In this document: in pieces, positions 24,233 through 31,435 of the stretch
Position numbering within the stretch: position 1 is the stretch's first letter
Layout: every line of letters starts with the position of its first letter
DNA from: an uncultured Flavobacteriia bacterium
GTDB taxonomy: Bacteria > Bacteroidota > Bacteroidia > Flavobacteriales_D > Crocinitomicaceae
DNA length: 34,513 nucleotides
NCBI GenBank assembly: GCA_937975705.1
Contig: CALJTX010000007.1
Span: forward strand, 1-34,513
Direction of reading: 5' to 3'
Notes under the pieces: generated by a model
The model's database searches: none
What the model saw: the letters and a program-made list of their open reading frames with translations, nothing else
What the model was told of the DNA's origin: nothing
Program-made: the position numbers and the translations under genes

Positions 24233-25123
24233 ATGGCAAAAAAAGCAGACATCTACAGCAAGCGCGGCATTCGAACCGGCTATGTCTCTACGGTAATAGG
24301 GATTTCATTGGTTATTTTTATGATTGGCCTCGTATTAGGCGGCATATTCGGCTTGCGCAGCATTGAAAAGCAGGCCAAAGAAAATATCCAAGCCGATATC
24401 TTTTTTAAATCAGCCCTCAACGATGCCGACATCAAGCAAATTGAAGAACAGCTCAAGTCTTGGCCAGAGTTTTCGGATGTGTTTTTTATCTCTCCGGAGC
24501 GCGCCATTCAAGAGTTTGCCGGTGAAAGTGATGTAGAAAAAGACGTGCTTGCACTTTTTGATGCCGATAATCCACTTCCAGCCACAATTGGCATCAAGCC
24601 CAAAATGGACTACGCAAGTCAGGCAGGAATGGCACACATCAAGAGAAAGTTGTTGTCGCGTTTCAAAGAAGAAATCGATGAGGTCAATTACGATAAATCG
24701 AGTGTAGCGAATGTCAATTTAGGTTTCAAGCAGTTTGCAATTTTATTTTTAGCGGTGGCTTTATTGCTCATTATTATTGCCGTGGCCATGATCAATAACA
24801 CCATTCGCTTGGCGCTCTATTCCAAGCGTTTCACCATTAAAACAATGCAATTAGTAGGAGCCACTACCATGTATATCCGCAAACCATTTTTAGGTCAGGC
24901 GCTTTTTCAGGGCTTGCTTTCTGCACTCATTGGCTTGGCTTTATTGCTTACGGTTTTCTATGGCATCAATAACTTGCTAGAAACCATTCAGATTGCTTAT
25001 ACTATAGAAAGCTTCCTGATGTTGATCAGTTTACTGTTTGTTATTGGCGTTTTTATTACGCTGTTATCTACGTGGTTTGCCTTAAACAAGTATCTTCGTA
25101 TGAAATTAGATGATCTTTATTAA
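24233..25123 (+). CDS. ftsX: Cell division protein FtsX
   Basis: The 296-residue protein has the FtsX layout: a cytoplasmic basic N-terminus, a first membrane helix (about 20-42), a periplasmic domain (about 45-165), and three closely spaced C-terminal helices (about 168-190, 220-244 and 260-283) with KRFTIKTMQLVGATTMYIRKPFLGQALFQG between the second and third, a stretch typical of the family. With the ATPase FtsE it forms an ABC-type complex that activates wall hydrolases at the septum. ftsE is not next to it here. The three following genes are spaced by 2, 3 and -1 bases, so they form one operon. Confidence 0.92.
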   Translation: MAKKADIYSKRGIRTGYVSTVIGISLVIFMIGLVLGGIFGLRSIEKQAKENIQADIFFKSALNDADIKQIEEQLKSWPEFSDVFFISPERAIQEFAGESDVEKDVLALFDADNPLPATIGIKPKMDYASQAGMAHIKRKLLSRFKEEIDEVNYDKSSVANVNLGFKQFAILFLAVALLLIIIAVAMINNTIRLALYSKRFTIKTMQLVGATTMYIRKPFLGQALFQGLLSALIGLALLLTVFYGINNLLETIQIAYTIESFLMLISLLFVIGVFITLLSTWFALNKYLRMKLDDLY

Positions 25124-25125
25124 TT

Positions 25126-25377
25126 ATGAAGGACCCTATCAAACACTTCGGCTTTGATCCTGCCAACTACAAATGGTTATACATCGGTTTGGCCATCAAC
25201 ATACTCGGATTTTTATTAATGATTGGCGGCGGCTCTACCGATCCGAAAGTTTTCAAAGCAAACGAACTCTTCAGTTCGGTGCGCATCACTATAGCCCCAA
25301 TGCTTATTGTGGCGGGCTATGTCGTGATTTTCTACGCCATCATGAAGCGCAATAAAAAAGACCAAACAGAAGCTTAA
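25126..25377 (+). CDS. DUF3098 membrane protein
   Basis: The 83-residue protein has two hydrophobic helices (about 17-33 and 54-74) with GFDPANYKWLYIGLAINILGF near the N-terminus, GGGSTDPKVF in the loop and a basic C-terminal KRNKKDQTEA. This is the DUF3098 pattern, found in Bacteroidota almost always just downstream of ftsX. Its role is unknown; position suggests involvement in division or the wall cycle. It lies 2 bases after ftsX and 3 bases before uppP. Confidence 0.88.
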   Translation: MKDPIKHFGFDPANYKWLYIGLAINILGFLLMIGGGSTDPKVFKANELFSSVRITIAPMLIVAGYVVIFYAIMKRNKKDQTEA

Positions 25378-25380
25378 TCA

Positions 25381-26181
25381 ATGAGTTTTCTCGACGCTAT
25401 TATCCTGGCCATCATCGAAGGCCTGACCGAATTTTTGCCTATTTCTTCCACCGGGCACATGATCATTGCATCTACCTTTATGGGCAACGCCAGCGATAGC
25501 TTTGTCAAGCTCTTCACGGTAGTGATTCAGTTTGGTGCTATCTTATCGGTGGTTTTGGTTTATTTTCAGAAATTTATCCAGAGTTTCCGTTTTTATTTGT
25601 TGTTGGCAGCGGCTTTTGTCCCGACGGGCATCATTGGTCTGTTGGCTAAAAAACACATTGACGCGTTGCTAGAGAACGTAGCTGTAGTGGCCTGGATGCT
25701 ACTCATTGGAGGTATTGTACTGCTCTTCGTAGACAAATTTTTTGCTGCCAACGAAAGCCAAACCGAAGAAAAACCACTCGATTTCAAGACCGCTATCATC
25801 ATCGGCACCATTCAAAGTATCGCTATGGTACCAGGCGTTTCGCGTTCTGCCGCTACCATTATCGGCGGCCTGAGCCAAAAACTCACGCGCAAAGCTGCAG
25901 CTGAATTTTCGTTTTTCTTGGCTGTCCCGACAATGGCTGCCGCCACGCTCAAAAGCATGTTCGACGAAAAAGAATTGTTAATGCAATCAAGTGGCCACGA
26001 ATGGCTGTTGTTATTAGTGGGCAATGTAGTTGCTTTTATAGTGGCATATTTAGCGATAAAGTCCTTTATTGCTTTCTTGCAAAAGAAAGGTTTTCGCGCT
26101 TTTGGCTGGTACCGCATTGCACTTGGTGCCGTCTTACTCATCTTGATGGCAATGGGTGTTGAACTTCAAATGGCAGGCTAA
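25381..26181 (+). CDS. uppP: Undecaprenyl-diphosphatase UppP (BacA)
   Basis: The 266-residue integral membrane enzyme hydrolyses undecaprenyl diphosphate to the monophosphate carrier used for peptidoglycan and other envelope polymers. It shows both family signatures: IIEGLTEFLPISSTGHM (about 11-27, with the catalytic-site Glu residues) and MVPGVSRSAATIIGGL (about 149-164). Length and about eight helices match BacA. It starts 3 bases after the DUF3098 gene; its stop overlaps the truB start (TAATG). It would serve the PBP and RodA enzymes encoded in this window. Confidence 0.95.
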   Translation: MSFLDAIILAIIEGLTEFLPISSTGHMIIASTFMGNASDSFVKLFTVVIQFGAILSVVLVYFQKFIQSFRFYLLLAAAFVPTGIIGLLAKKHIDALLENVAVVAWMLLIGGIVLLFVDKFFAANESQTEEKPLDFKTAIIIGTIQSIAMVPGVSRSAATIIGGLSQKLTRKAAAEFSFFLAVPTMAAATLKSMFDEKELLMQSSGHEWLLLLVGNVVAFIVAYLAIKSFIAFLQKKGFRAFGWYRIALGAVLLILMAMGVELQMAG

Positions 26182-26882
26182 TGCTAGATATTCAAGACGG
26201 CCTCACCATATTAGTCGACAAACCCTACACCTGGACCTCCTTTGACGTCGTCAATAAAATCCGCTGGAATCTCAAAAAGAAGTTGGGTGTCAAAAACGTG
26301 AAAGTTGGTCACGCTGGCACACTCGACCCCTTAGCTACAGGCTTACTCGTATTGTGTTTAGGCAAGCATACCAAACGCATAGAAGGGCTCACCAGCGATG
26401 GCAAAACCTACACTGGTACTTTTTTACTTGGCAGAACAACGCCTTCTTTCGATTTAGAAACCGAATTCAATCAAGATTTTGACACTGCCCACATCGATGC
26501 TGCACTGCTCGAAAGCGTGTGCGCATCTTTTTTGGGTATACAAATGCAAACGCCACCCATTTACTCTGCCAAGCAGGTAGACGGCAAACGCGCCTATGAT
26601 TTTGCAAGAGCAGGCAAGGAGGTCGCACTCAAGCAAAGCCAGATAGAAATCACGGACTTCCAGATCAATGCCGCGCGTTTCCCTGAAATAGATTTTCAAA
26701 TCTCTTGCAGCAAAGGCACGTATATACGCAGCATTGCCAGTGATTTTGGCAGTCGCTTGAACTCAGGAGCCACACTCATTGCTTTGCGCAGAACGCAGTC
26801 TGGGAATTTCGATATCGCAAATGCAAAAAGTGTAGAAGACTGGATTGAACTGATCAACCAAGAAGGCGTCTATATTCCTTGA
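26181..26882 (+). CDS. truB: tRNA pseudouridine-55 synthase TruB
   Basis: The 233-residue protein makes pseudouridine 55 in the T loop of tRNAs. It opens with LTILVDKPYTWTSFDVVNKIRW, then VGHAGTLDPLATGLLVLCLG with catalytic D49, the substrate-loop region KTYTGTFLLGRTTPSFDLE and the conserved CSKGTYIRSIASDFG. It lacks the C-terminal PUA extension of longer versions, as is usual in this phylum. It is the last gene of the ftsX operon, translation-coupled to uppP. The tRNA-Ser and tRNA-Leu genes in the window have T loops that begin with TTC and so are potential substrates. Confidence 0.95.
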   Translation: MLDIQDGLTILVDKPYTWTSFDVVNKIRWNLKKKLGVKNVKVGHAGTLDPLATGLLVLCLGKHTKRIEGLTSDGKTYTGTFLLGRTTPSFDLETEFNQDFDTAHIDAALLESVCASFLGIQMQTPPIYSAKQVDGKRAYDFARAGKEVALKQSQIEITDFQINAARFPEIDFQISCSKGTYIRSIASDFGSRLNSGATLIALRRTQSGNFDIANAKSVEDWIELINQEGVYIP

Positions 26883-26897
26883 AGCCGCAAAGGCAAT

Positions 26898-27065
26898 CTA
26901 ATCTTTAATGTGTTTTAATTTTTCCTGGACGTCGCGAATCAGGCGATTGTAGTCATTGATTTTTTCTTGGTACCCATTTGTTTCGGCGCGGTGCAGTCTT
27001 TTTTGAAGATAGTGTAAGCGTCGTCCTAACTTGTATTTGTCCCATTTGTATAAGATGCGTTTCAT
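26898..27065 (-). CDS. Small basic protein of unknown function (55 residues)
   Basis: An open frame of 56 codons runs from ATG at 27065 to TAG at 26898. The product begins MKRILYKWDKYKLGRRLHYL, is highly charged (basic in the first half, mixed in the second, with QEKINDYNRLIRDVQEKLKHIKD), and is predicted to be two amphipathic helices, possibly coiled-coil. No hydrophobic segment is present. Codon use resembles that of the neighbours, and a TAAGTTTG promoter element lies 77 bases upstream. It fills an otherwise empty interval between truB and tRNA-Leu. No family is recognised; a small nucleic-acid-binding or ribosome-associated protein is one option but is a guess. Confidence 0.65.
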   Translation of the reverse strand: MKRILYKWDKYKLGRRLHYLQKRLHRAETNGYQEKINDYNRLIRDVQEKLKHIKD

Positions 27066-27142
27066 GGTGCAAGGTTTTAATGAATACTGAAATTTTGTGC
27101 CCTCATGGCTTTCTTTAAATTTAGCTAATATTTAATTTACAT

Positions 27143-27150
27143 CAAACTTA
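27143..27150 (-). promoter_or_regulatory. -7 element, possible promoter of the 55-residue protein gene
   Basis: The minus strand reads TAAGTTTG, an exact TAnnTTTG match. It would give a leader of about 70 bases. It sits 8 bases from the -33 element of the divergent tRNA-Leu promoter, so the two would compete for polymerase. Confidence 0.35.
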
Positions 27151-27157
27151 TTTACTG

Positions 27158-27188
27158 TTGGATGGTTACTTTTTTGTTTGTATCTTTG
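27158..27188 (+). promoter_or_regulatory. Promoter of tRNA-Leu
   Basis: TTG (27158-27160) is separated by 20 bases from TATCTTTG (27181-27188), the best full match in the window to the Bacteroidota TTG-N19/21-TAnnTTTG promoter. It lies 23 bases before the mature tRNA 5' end. Confidence 0.7.
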
Positions 27189-27211
27189 TGGCCCTGAAAG
27201 TCGAAAAGAAT

Positions 27212-27293
27212 GCCTCGGTGGCGGAACTGGTAGACGCGCTGGATTCAAAATCCTGTTCTTTCGGGAGTGCCGGTTCGATCCCGGCCCGAGGTA
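27212..27293 (+). tRNA. tRNA-Leu (anticodon CAA)
   Basis: The sequence folds as a class II tRNA reading UUG. Acceptor GCCTCGG pairs with CCGAGGT (outermost pair G-U), discriminator A; the T arm is GCCGG TTCGATC CCGGC; the anticodon loop TTCAAAA holds CAA; a short variable arm (CTT TCGG GAG) follows. The anticodon stem CTGGA/TCCTG has a U-U mismatch at pair 28-42. CCA is not encoded. A strong promoter lies upstream and a terminator starts 2 bases downstream. Confidence 0.95.
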
Positions 27294-27294
27294 C

Positions 27295-27326
27295 AAAAGC
27301 CCTAGAGTTTTCTAGGGCTTTTTTGT
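27295..27326 (+). terminator. Rho-independent terminator of tRNA-Leu
   Basis: AAAAGCCCTAGA (27295-27306) pairs perfectly over 12 bases with TCTAGGGCTTTT (27311-27322) around a GTTT loop, ending in a T-rich tract. It follows the tRNA 3' end directly. Confidence 0.85.
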
Positions 27327-27352
27327 TTCTTTATCCAAGGCTTTATCCGAGT

Positions 27353-28228
27353 TTACTTATCCTCTAACATATTGATTACACCACCTTTGCCATCGGTAAT
27401 TATTGTTTTGGTATTAGGTGAAGTTGAGAGCTTCATGAAGGCCTGAATCTGATTCATTTTCAAAACGTTTGGTGTTAAACTCGAATTGAGCATGTCGTTG
27501 GCAGTTTTGTTGGCTTTGGCTTCAATCTCGATACTTTTTGCTTTTCCTTCGGCTTCGATAATGGCCGTTTGCGCTTTGGCCTCTGCCTGAATCACTGCAT
27601 TTTTCTTGGCGCCTTCTGCCTCTATGAGTTGGCGGTCCATTTCTTTTTTCTGACGGTCGAGTACAAATTCCATGCGGAGTGCTTCTTGTTCGGCTTCAAG
27701 CTTGGCCTCGATAGAGCGCGTAAGGCCCTGTGGAAGACTGATGCTTTTCAATAAAACAGCTTCAATCACAAAGCCTTTTTCGTCACAAACTTCAGCCAAT
27801 CTTTTTCTGATTTCTTGCTCAATTTCGTTGCGCTTTGCACTGTGCATGTCTTTGGCGTAGTAACGCGAGCATACGTCAGAAGCTGCAGACCTGAATACAG
27901 GTAAGATGAGGTTTTCTTCGTAGTTGAGTCCGGTTTCTCTGATTATTCTAGGTACATCTTCGGCTTTGATATGATACAAAATAGAGCTCTCGGAGAGAAT
28001 TGTTAAACCTTCTTTTGATGGGAGATTCTCCTTGATAGATAAATTCATGGTGCGCACATTCACCTTTACTACTTTGGTAATAAATGGATTATAGGCAACC
28101 GGGCCTGCCATTCGGACCTTTTCGTCAATCTTTCCTAATTTACTTTTGACCGCAACCTCATGCGGTTTGACAACTGTACAGCTCGCTACTCCTGCAGCCA
28201 GCGCTGTTAAAAATAGAAGTTTTTTCAT
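27353..28228 (-). CDS. SPFH/prohibitin-family lipoprotein
   Basis: The 291-residue protein begins with a lipoprotein signal (KKLLFLTALAAGVASC, acceptor Cys at residue 17), then an SPFH/Band 7 domain (about 22-190; PHEVAVKSKLGKI, GPVAYNPFITKVVKVNVRTMNLS and YRIxETGLN-like RIIRETGLNYEENLILPVFRSAASDVC). A long charged coiled-coil follows (about 185-250, rich in EAEGKAKSIEIEAKA). Prohibitin-type proteins build ring or cage assemblies on membranes that organise proteases or domains. A lipid anchor in place of the usual membrane helix puts the assembly on a periplasmic membrane face. The ATG at 28228 is chosen because it gives the signal at the N-terminus; the longer frame to 28255 would precede it with polar residues. 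The gene is monocistronic and divergent from the next. Confidence 0.88.
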   Translation of the reverse strand: MKKLLFLTALAAGVASCTVVKPHEVAVKSKLGKIDEKVRMAGPVAYNPFITKVVKVNVRTMNLSIKENLPSKEGLTILSESSILYHIKAEDVPRIIRETGLNYEENLILPVFRSAASDVCSRYYAKDMHSAKRNEIEQEIRKRLAEVCDEKGFVIEAVLLKSISLPQGLTRSIEAKLEAEQEALRMEFVLDRQKKEMDRQLIEAEGAKKNAVIQAEAKAQTAIIEAEGKAKSIEIEAKANKTANDMLNSSLTPNVLKMNQIQAFMKLSTSPNTKTIITDGKGGVINMLEDK

Positions 28229-28384
28229 CGTTTTTTTTGATGGTGGCTCCGACAAAGGTTATGCCATAAATGATGTTTTATGTCTGAGTTGTTATTGATA
28301 ATTTTTATGAAGATTATAGCGGTTATTTGAACCAAACGCCACACCTCGATAAAAATCCCTCCGTTCTTTCTCAAAAACCATTTT

Positions 28385-29971
28385 ATGAGAAAGATTTTAC
28401 GACACGCAGTTTTCTTCGCTTCTTTTATATTGCTCATTTCAACAGCAGGGCGCACGCAGATCATCAACTATATTACACTAGATCATAACAACGTAAGTTG
28501 TATTCTTTCTGACGAAGGTGGTTTTTTTTCTGATTTAGCCATTGGGAATGCCGGTTATGAGGTGCCAAAAGGGGGTGGGTTGGGTACCATTTTTGGCGGT
28601 AGCTTTTTGATCAGCGCGCAAGATCCGATGGGTCAGGTTTATTTTTCTGGAGCGCACACGAGCGCACCGAGCAATCAGCATGAGATACATTCAGGCCCGA
28701 TTGCAGATCCGTTTTTCTATGGGTCTAATTCTTATTCAAGCGCTTATCAAAATGCTTTATGGAAGGTAAGTTCTGAAGAGATAGATTTTCATCAACAAAA
28801 TTATCTGAATCCTGGCTATACTGTTCCGAATGCGCTTCTCAAATGGCCAGGGAATGGCGATGCAACAATGGGCGTTGCGCAGCAGTTGGCACCTTATATT
28901 GACCTCAACCAAAATGGTATTTACGAACCTATTTTGGGTGATTACCCTGATATCCGCGGCGATGAAGCCGTGTACATCATTATGAACGACGAGTCTTATA
29001 TGCCTGATGGGAACCAATTGCGCATTGAGTTGCATGCCATGTTTTATCAGTTCAGCACGGGAAATTATTTGAATAATACAACCTTTATGAACCTGAGGGT
29101 CATCAATAGAAGTAATATCAATTACATGAACTACCTGCAGAGCATTTTCATGGACTTTGATTTAGGAAATTATTCTGATGACCAGATGGGTTGTTCTCCT
29201 GAAAAAAATCTATTATTTGCCTATAATGGTGATGATGATGATGAATTAAATGTGGGTGAGGGCTATGGAGCCAATCCGCCGTGCCAAGGCTTGGTGAGTT
29301 TATCACACCCCTTAAAATGCGGTGTCGTCTTAAATACGGGTCAAGATTATTTTGCAAATGGTGACTACTCCTATTGGCTCTTGCAAAATAGCCAATGGAC
29401 AGACACCACTCCGTGGGTAAATCCTTTGACCAATCAAGTGGCTGATTTCACTTTACCCGACAATCCAAATGATCCCAACGGTTGGAGTGAAGAAGCACTC
29501 AATGATCCTCCTGGAGACAGGCGCGGCATGATCACAATCTATGAACCCTCCTTTCGACCAGGCACCGCAATTTGTTCGGATTACGCTTTCCTTTATAGCC
29601 GCGTCGGTTCGCGTTTACAAAATGTGCAAGATGTCTGGAATATTGCCACTAGTATTCAAGCACTCTACAATTCTTCAGAGCAATTTATCTGCCAGGGCAG
29701 TTCAAGTGTTGGGCTTCCGAATATAAAGTCACAAGAAAAAGGTCTTCGCATCTCTCCTAATCCGGCAAGTGAAATGCTCACCATCGAAAGTCAATTTCAA
29801 ACGCCATATGATTTGGCAATCTATAATGCTATGGGGCAAGTGGTGCTTCAGAAAAACATGCATGGGCTTTCGCATGAAACCATCACCTTGGATGCGCTTT
29901 CAAAAGGATATTACCTCATCCAGGCCTCAAACGGACAAGAACTATTTTCAGAGAAATTGGTGGTGGAGTAG
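28385..29971 (+). CDS. T9SS-secreted protein sharing a module with the 1347-residue protein
   Basis: The 528-residue protein has a signal peptide (about 1-25), then a module (about 34-303) homologous to the N-terminal part of the protein at 19722: NNVSCILSDEGGFF, YEVPKGGG, KWPGNGD, DLNQNGIYEP (a DxNxNGxY calcium-loop-like motif at 173-180), YIIMND, NNTTFMNLRVINRS, DLGNYSDDQMGC, YNGDDDDE and GYGANPP. A GDRR...PSFRPG segment follows near 380. The C-terminal 75 residues (ISPNPASEMLTI, then LAIYNAMGQVVLQK and LSKGYYLIQ, ending EKLVVE) form a clear T9SS type A sorting domain, so it is secreted and probably surface-anchored. Function unknown. The next gene is 59 bases downstream and also encodes a T9SS-type protein. 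Confidence 0.88.
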   Translation: MRKILRHAVFFASFILLISTAGRTQIINYITLDHNNVSCILSDEGGFFSDLAIGNAGYEVPKGGGLGTIFGGSFLISAQDPMGQVYFSGAHTSAPSNQHEIHSGPIADPFFYGSNSYSSAYQNALWKVSSEEIDFHQQNYLNPGYTVPNALLKWPGNGDATMGVAQQLAPYIDLNQNGIYEPILGDYPDIRGDEAVYIIMNDESYMPDGNQLRIELHAMFYQFSTGNYLNNTTFMNLRVINRSNINYMNYLQSIFMDFDLGNYSDDQMGCSPEKNLLFAYNGDDDDELNVGEGYGANPPCQGLVSLSHPLKCGVVLNTGQDYFANGDYSYWLLQNSQWTDTTPWVNPLTNQVADFTLPDNPNDPNGWSEEALNDPPGDRRGMITIYEPSFRPGTAICSDYAFLYSRVGSRLQNVQDVWNIATSIQALYNSSEQFICQGSSSVGLPNIKSQEKGLRISPNPASEMLTIESQFQTPYDLAIYNAMGQVVLQKNMHGLSHETITLDALSKGYYLIQASNGQELFSEKLVVE

Positions 29972-30030
29972 TGGATAATATGAAAGTAAACAATTGAGCT
30001 CAGTCAGTGTTTCATTACAAACTCCTTTCC

Positions 30031-31428
30031 ATGAAAGCAATCTTATTTAGTCTTCTCTTTACTTTTTGTTCACTGTTCACTTTCGCACAAACCAATGTGT
30101 CGGGCGGCATCTATCAAAACACCACTTGGTCTTTGAGTGGCAGCCCGTATATTGTGAATAGCTCCATTGTTGTTTTTCCGGGTAAAACCTTAACCATTGA
30201 GCCGGGTGTGGAGATTCAAATCAATAACCAGAACAATACCAATATTTACATCGAGACGCGCGGCACCATCAACTGCGTCGGTACAGACGCGCAGCCCATT
30301 AAAGTTCATGCGCTCTACGACACACTCAATACAGTTGCTTGGCAAGGTTTTGTTTGCACGAGCTCTCAAGGAGGCGTTTTGAATGCTGACCGCATCGAGA
30401 TTTCAAATGCCTATTTCCCTTTATCTTACGAAACAATTCCCGCAACACTTTCCTACACCAATAGCAAGTTTGTTCGTTGTTTTCAGGCGGTTACGGTTGG
30501 CACCAACCTCAATTTATCGGGCTGTGAATTCATCGATAATGAAGTTGGGGTTTATGGCTGGGCCAATTTCAACATCAACAATTGCCTTTTCAAAGACAAC
30601 ACCACCGCACTCTATATTTACGCCAGTGCTTTTGCCATGAGCAATTGTAGTTTCGTCGACAACCAAATTGGGGCTTCCTTTTTGTCGAATGCAGTAGATT
30701 CTATCGTTATTTCGAATTGCGAATTTCTCAACAACGGTTTGGCCATCAATTACCCTAACAACGGAAGAGTTGAGAATTGCGTTTTTTCGGACAACGCTGC
30801 CGCCATTCAACAGGCCTATTACTGTGAAATCTTCAACAACGAATTCTACTACAACGAACTCGCCATTGAAGCGTGTGTCGATGCTAATATCCACAATAAC
30901 CAAATCAACAACAACATGGGTGGCTTGCTCATCTCGAATGTATCGAGCATACAAGACAGCCCATCTATTTATGACAACGAAATTTGTGGCAACATCAATT
31001 ACATTGTCGACAACAACACCAACAAGAACTATTCGCTATTCAGCAATTGCTTCTGTGACCTCGACTCCGCTCAAATAGAAGCCTATCTCATAGACGGCTA
31101 CGACGACATCACTAAAGGCCTCATCAATTACCAAATCTACGACTCGAGCTGTACTGTGTTACTAGGCAACGTAGTCAAGTTCGGTGCAGGTGTTGGGCTA
31201 GAAGAAAATACGTTTGATTTCAGTTTTGAAAATCCAGTCCATCACAACTTGCAACTTTTGGTTGCTGCAGCAGTGCAACAAATTGTGCTTCAAAATACCA
31301 GTGGCCAGTCATTTAACTTCTCGGCAACCGCACACAATTCATTTGATCTTTCGCGCTTGGCACCTGGCTACTACTTTATCGTAAAGCTAGACGAGCAAAA
31401 TGTTTCCAAGGTTTTGGTCAAGTACTAA
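30031..31428 (+). CDS. Secreted right-handed beta-helix protein with T9SS-type C-terminus
   Basis: The protein of 465 residues has a signal peptide (ILFSLLFTFCSLFTFAQ) and an N-terminal cap with TWSLSGSPYIVNSSIVVFPGKTLTIEPGVEIQ, the pattern seen before parallel beta-helix domains. Residues about 90-330 repeat short units with ISNCEFLNN, VENCVFSDN and IHNNQINNN, as in NosD/pectate-lyase-like helices. The C-terminus (ENPVHHNLQLLV..., then IVLQNTSGQSFNFS, FDLSRLAPGYYFIVKL, SKVLVKY) looks like a T9SS type A sorting domain. Such proteins may bind or cleave polysaccharide, but no catalytic set is visible. The ATG at 30031 is used because it begins the signal peptide; a GTG at 30007 would add eight residues. 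Confidence 0.85.
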   Translation: MKAILFSLLFTFCSLFTFAQTNVSGGIYQNTTWSLSGSPYIVNSSIVVFPGKTLTIEPGVEIQINNQNNTNIYIETRGTINCVGTDAQPIKVHALYDTLNTVAWQGFVCTSSQGGVLNADRIEISNAYFPLSYETIPATLSYTNSKFVRCFQAVTVGTNLNLSGCEFIDNEVGVYGWANFNINNCLFKDNTTALYIYASAFAMSNCSFVDNQIGASFLSNAVDSIVISNCEFLNNGLAINYPNNGRVENCVFSDNAAAIQQAYYCEIFNNEFYYNELAIEACVDANIHNNQINNNMGGLLISNVSSIQDSPSIYDNEICGNINYIVDNNTNKNYSLFSNCFCDLDSAQIEAYLIDGYDDITKGLINYQIYDSSCTVLLGNVVKFGAGVGLEENTFDFSFENPVHHNLQLLVAAAVQQIVLQNTSGQSFNFSATAHNSFDLSRLAPGYYFIVKLDEQNVSKVLVKY

Positions 31429-31435
31429 TTGCATC

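Noticed and set aside
27158..27367. Open frame across the tRNA-Leu gene and its terminator.
   Set aside because: Its middle is the tRNA and its end the terminator stem.
30514..30954. Minus-strand open frame of 146 codons opposite the beta-helix protein.
   Set aside because: Repetitive coding sequence in the beta-helix often opens the opposite frame; no signal, motif or promoter supports it.
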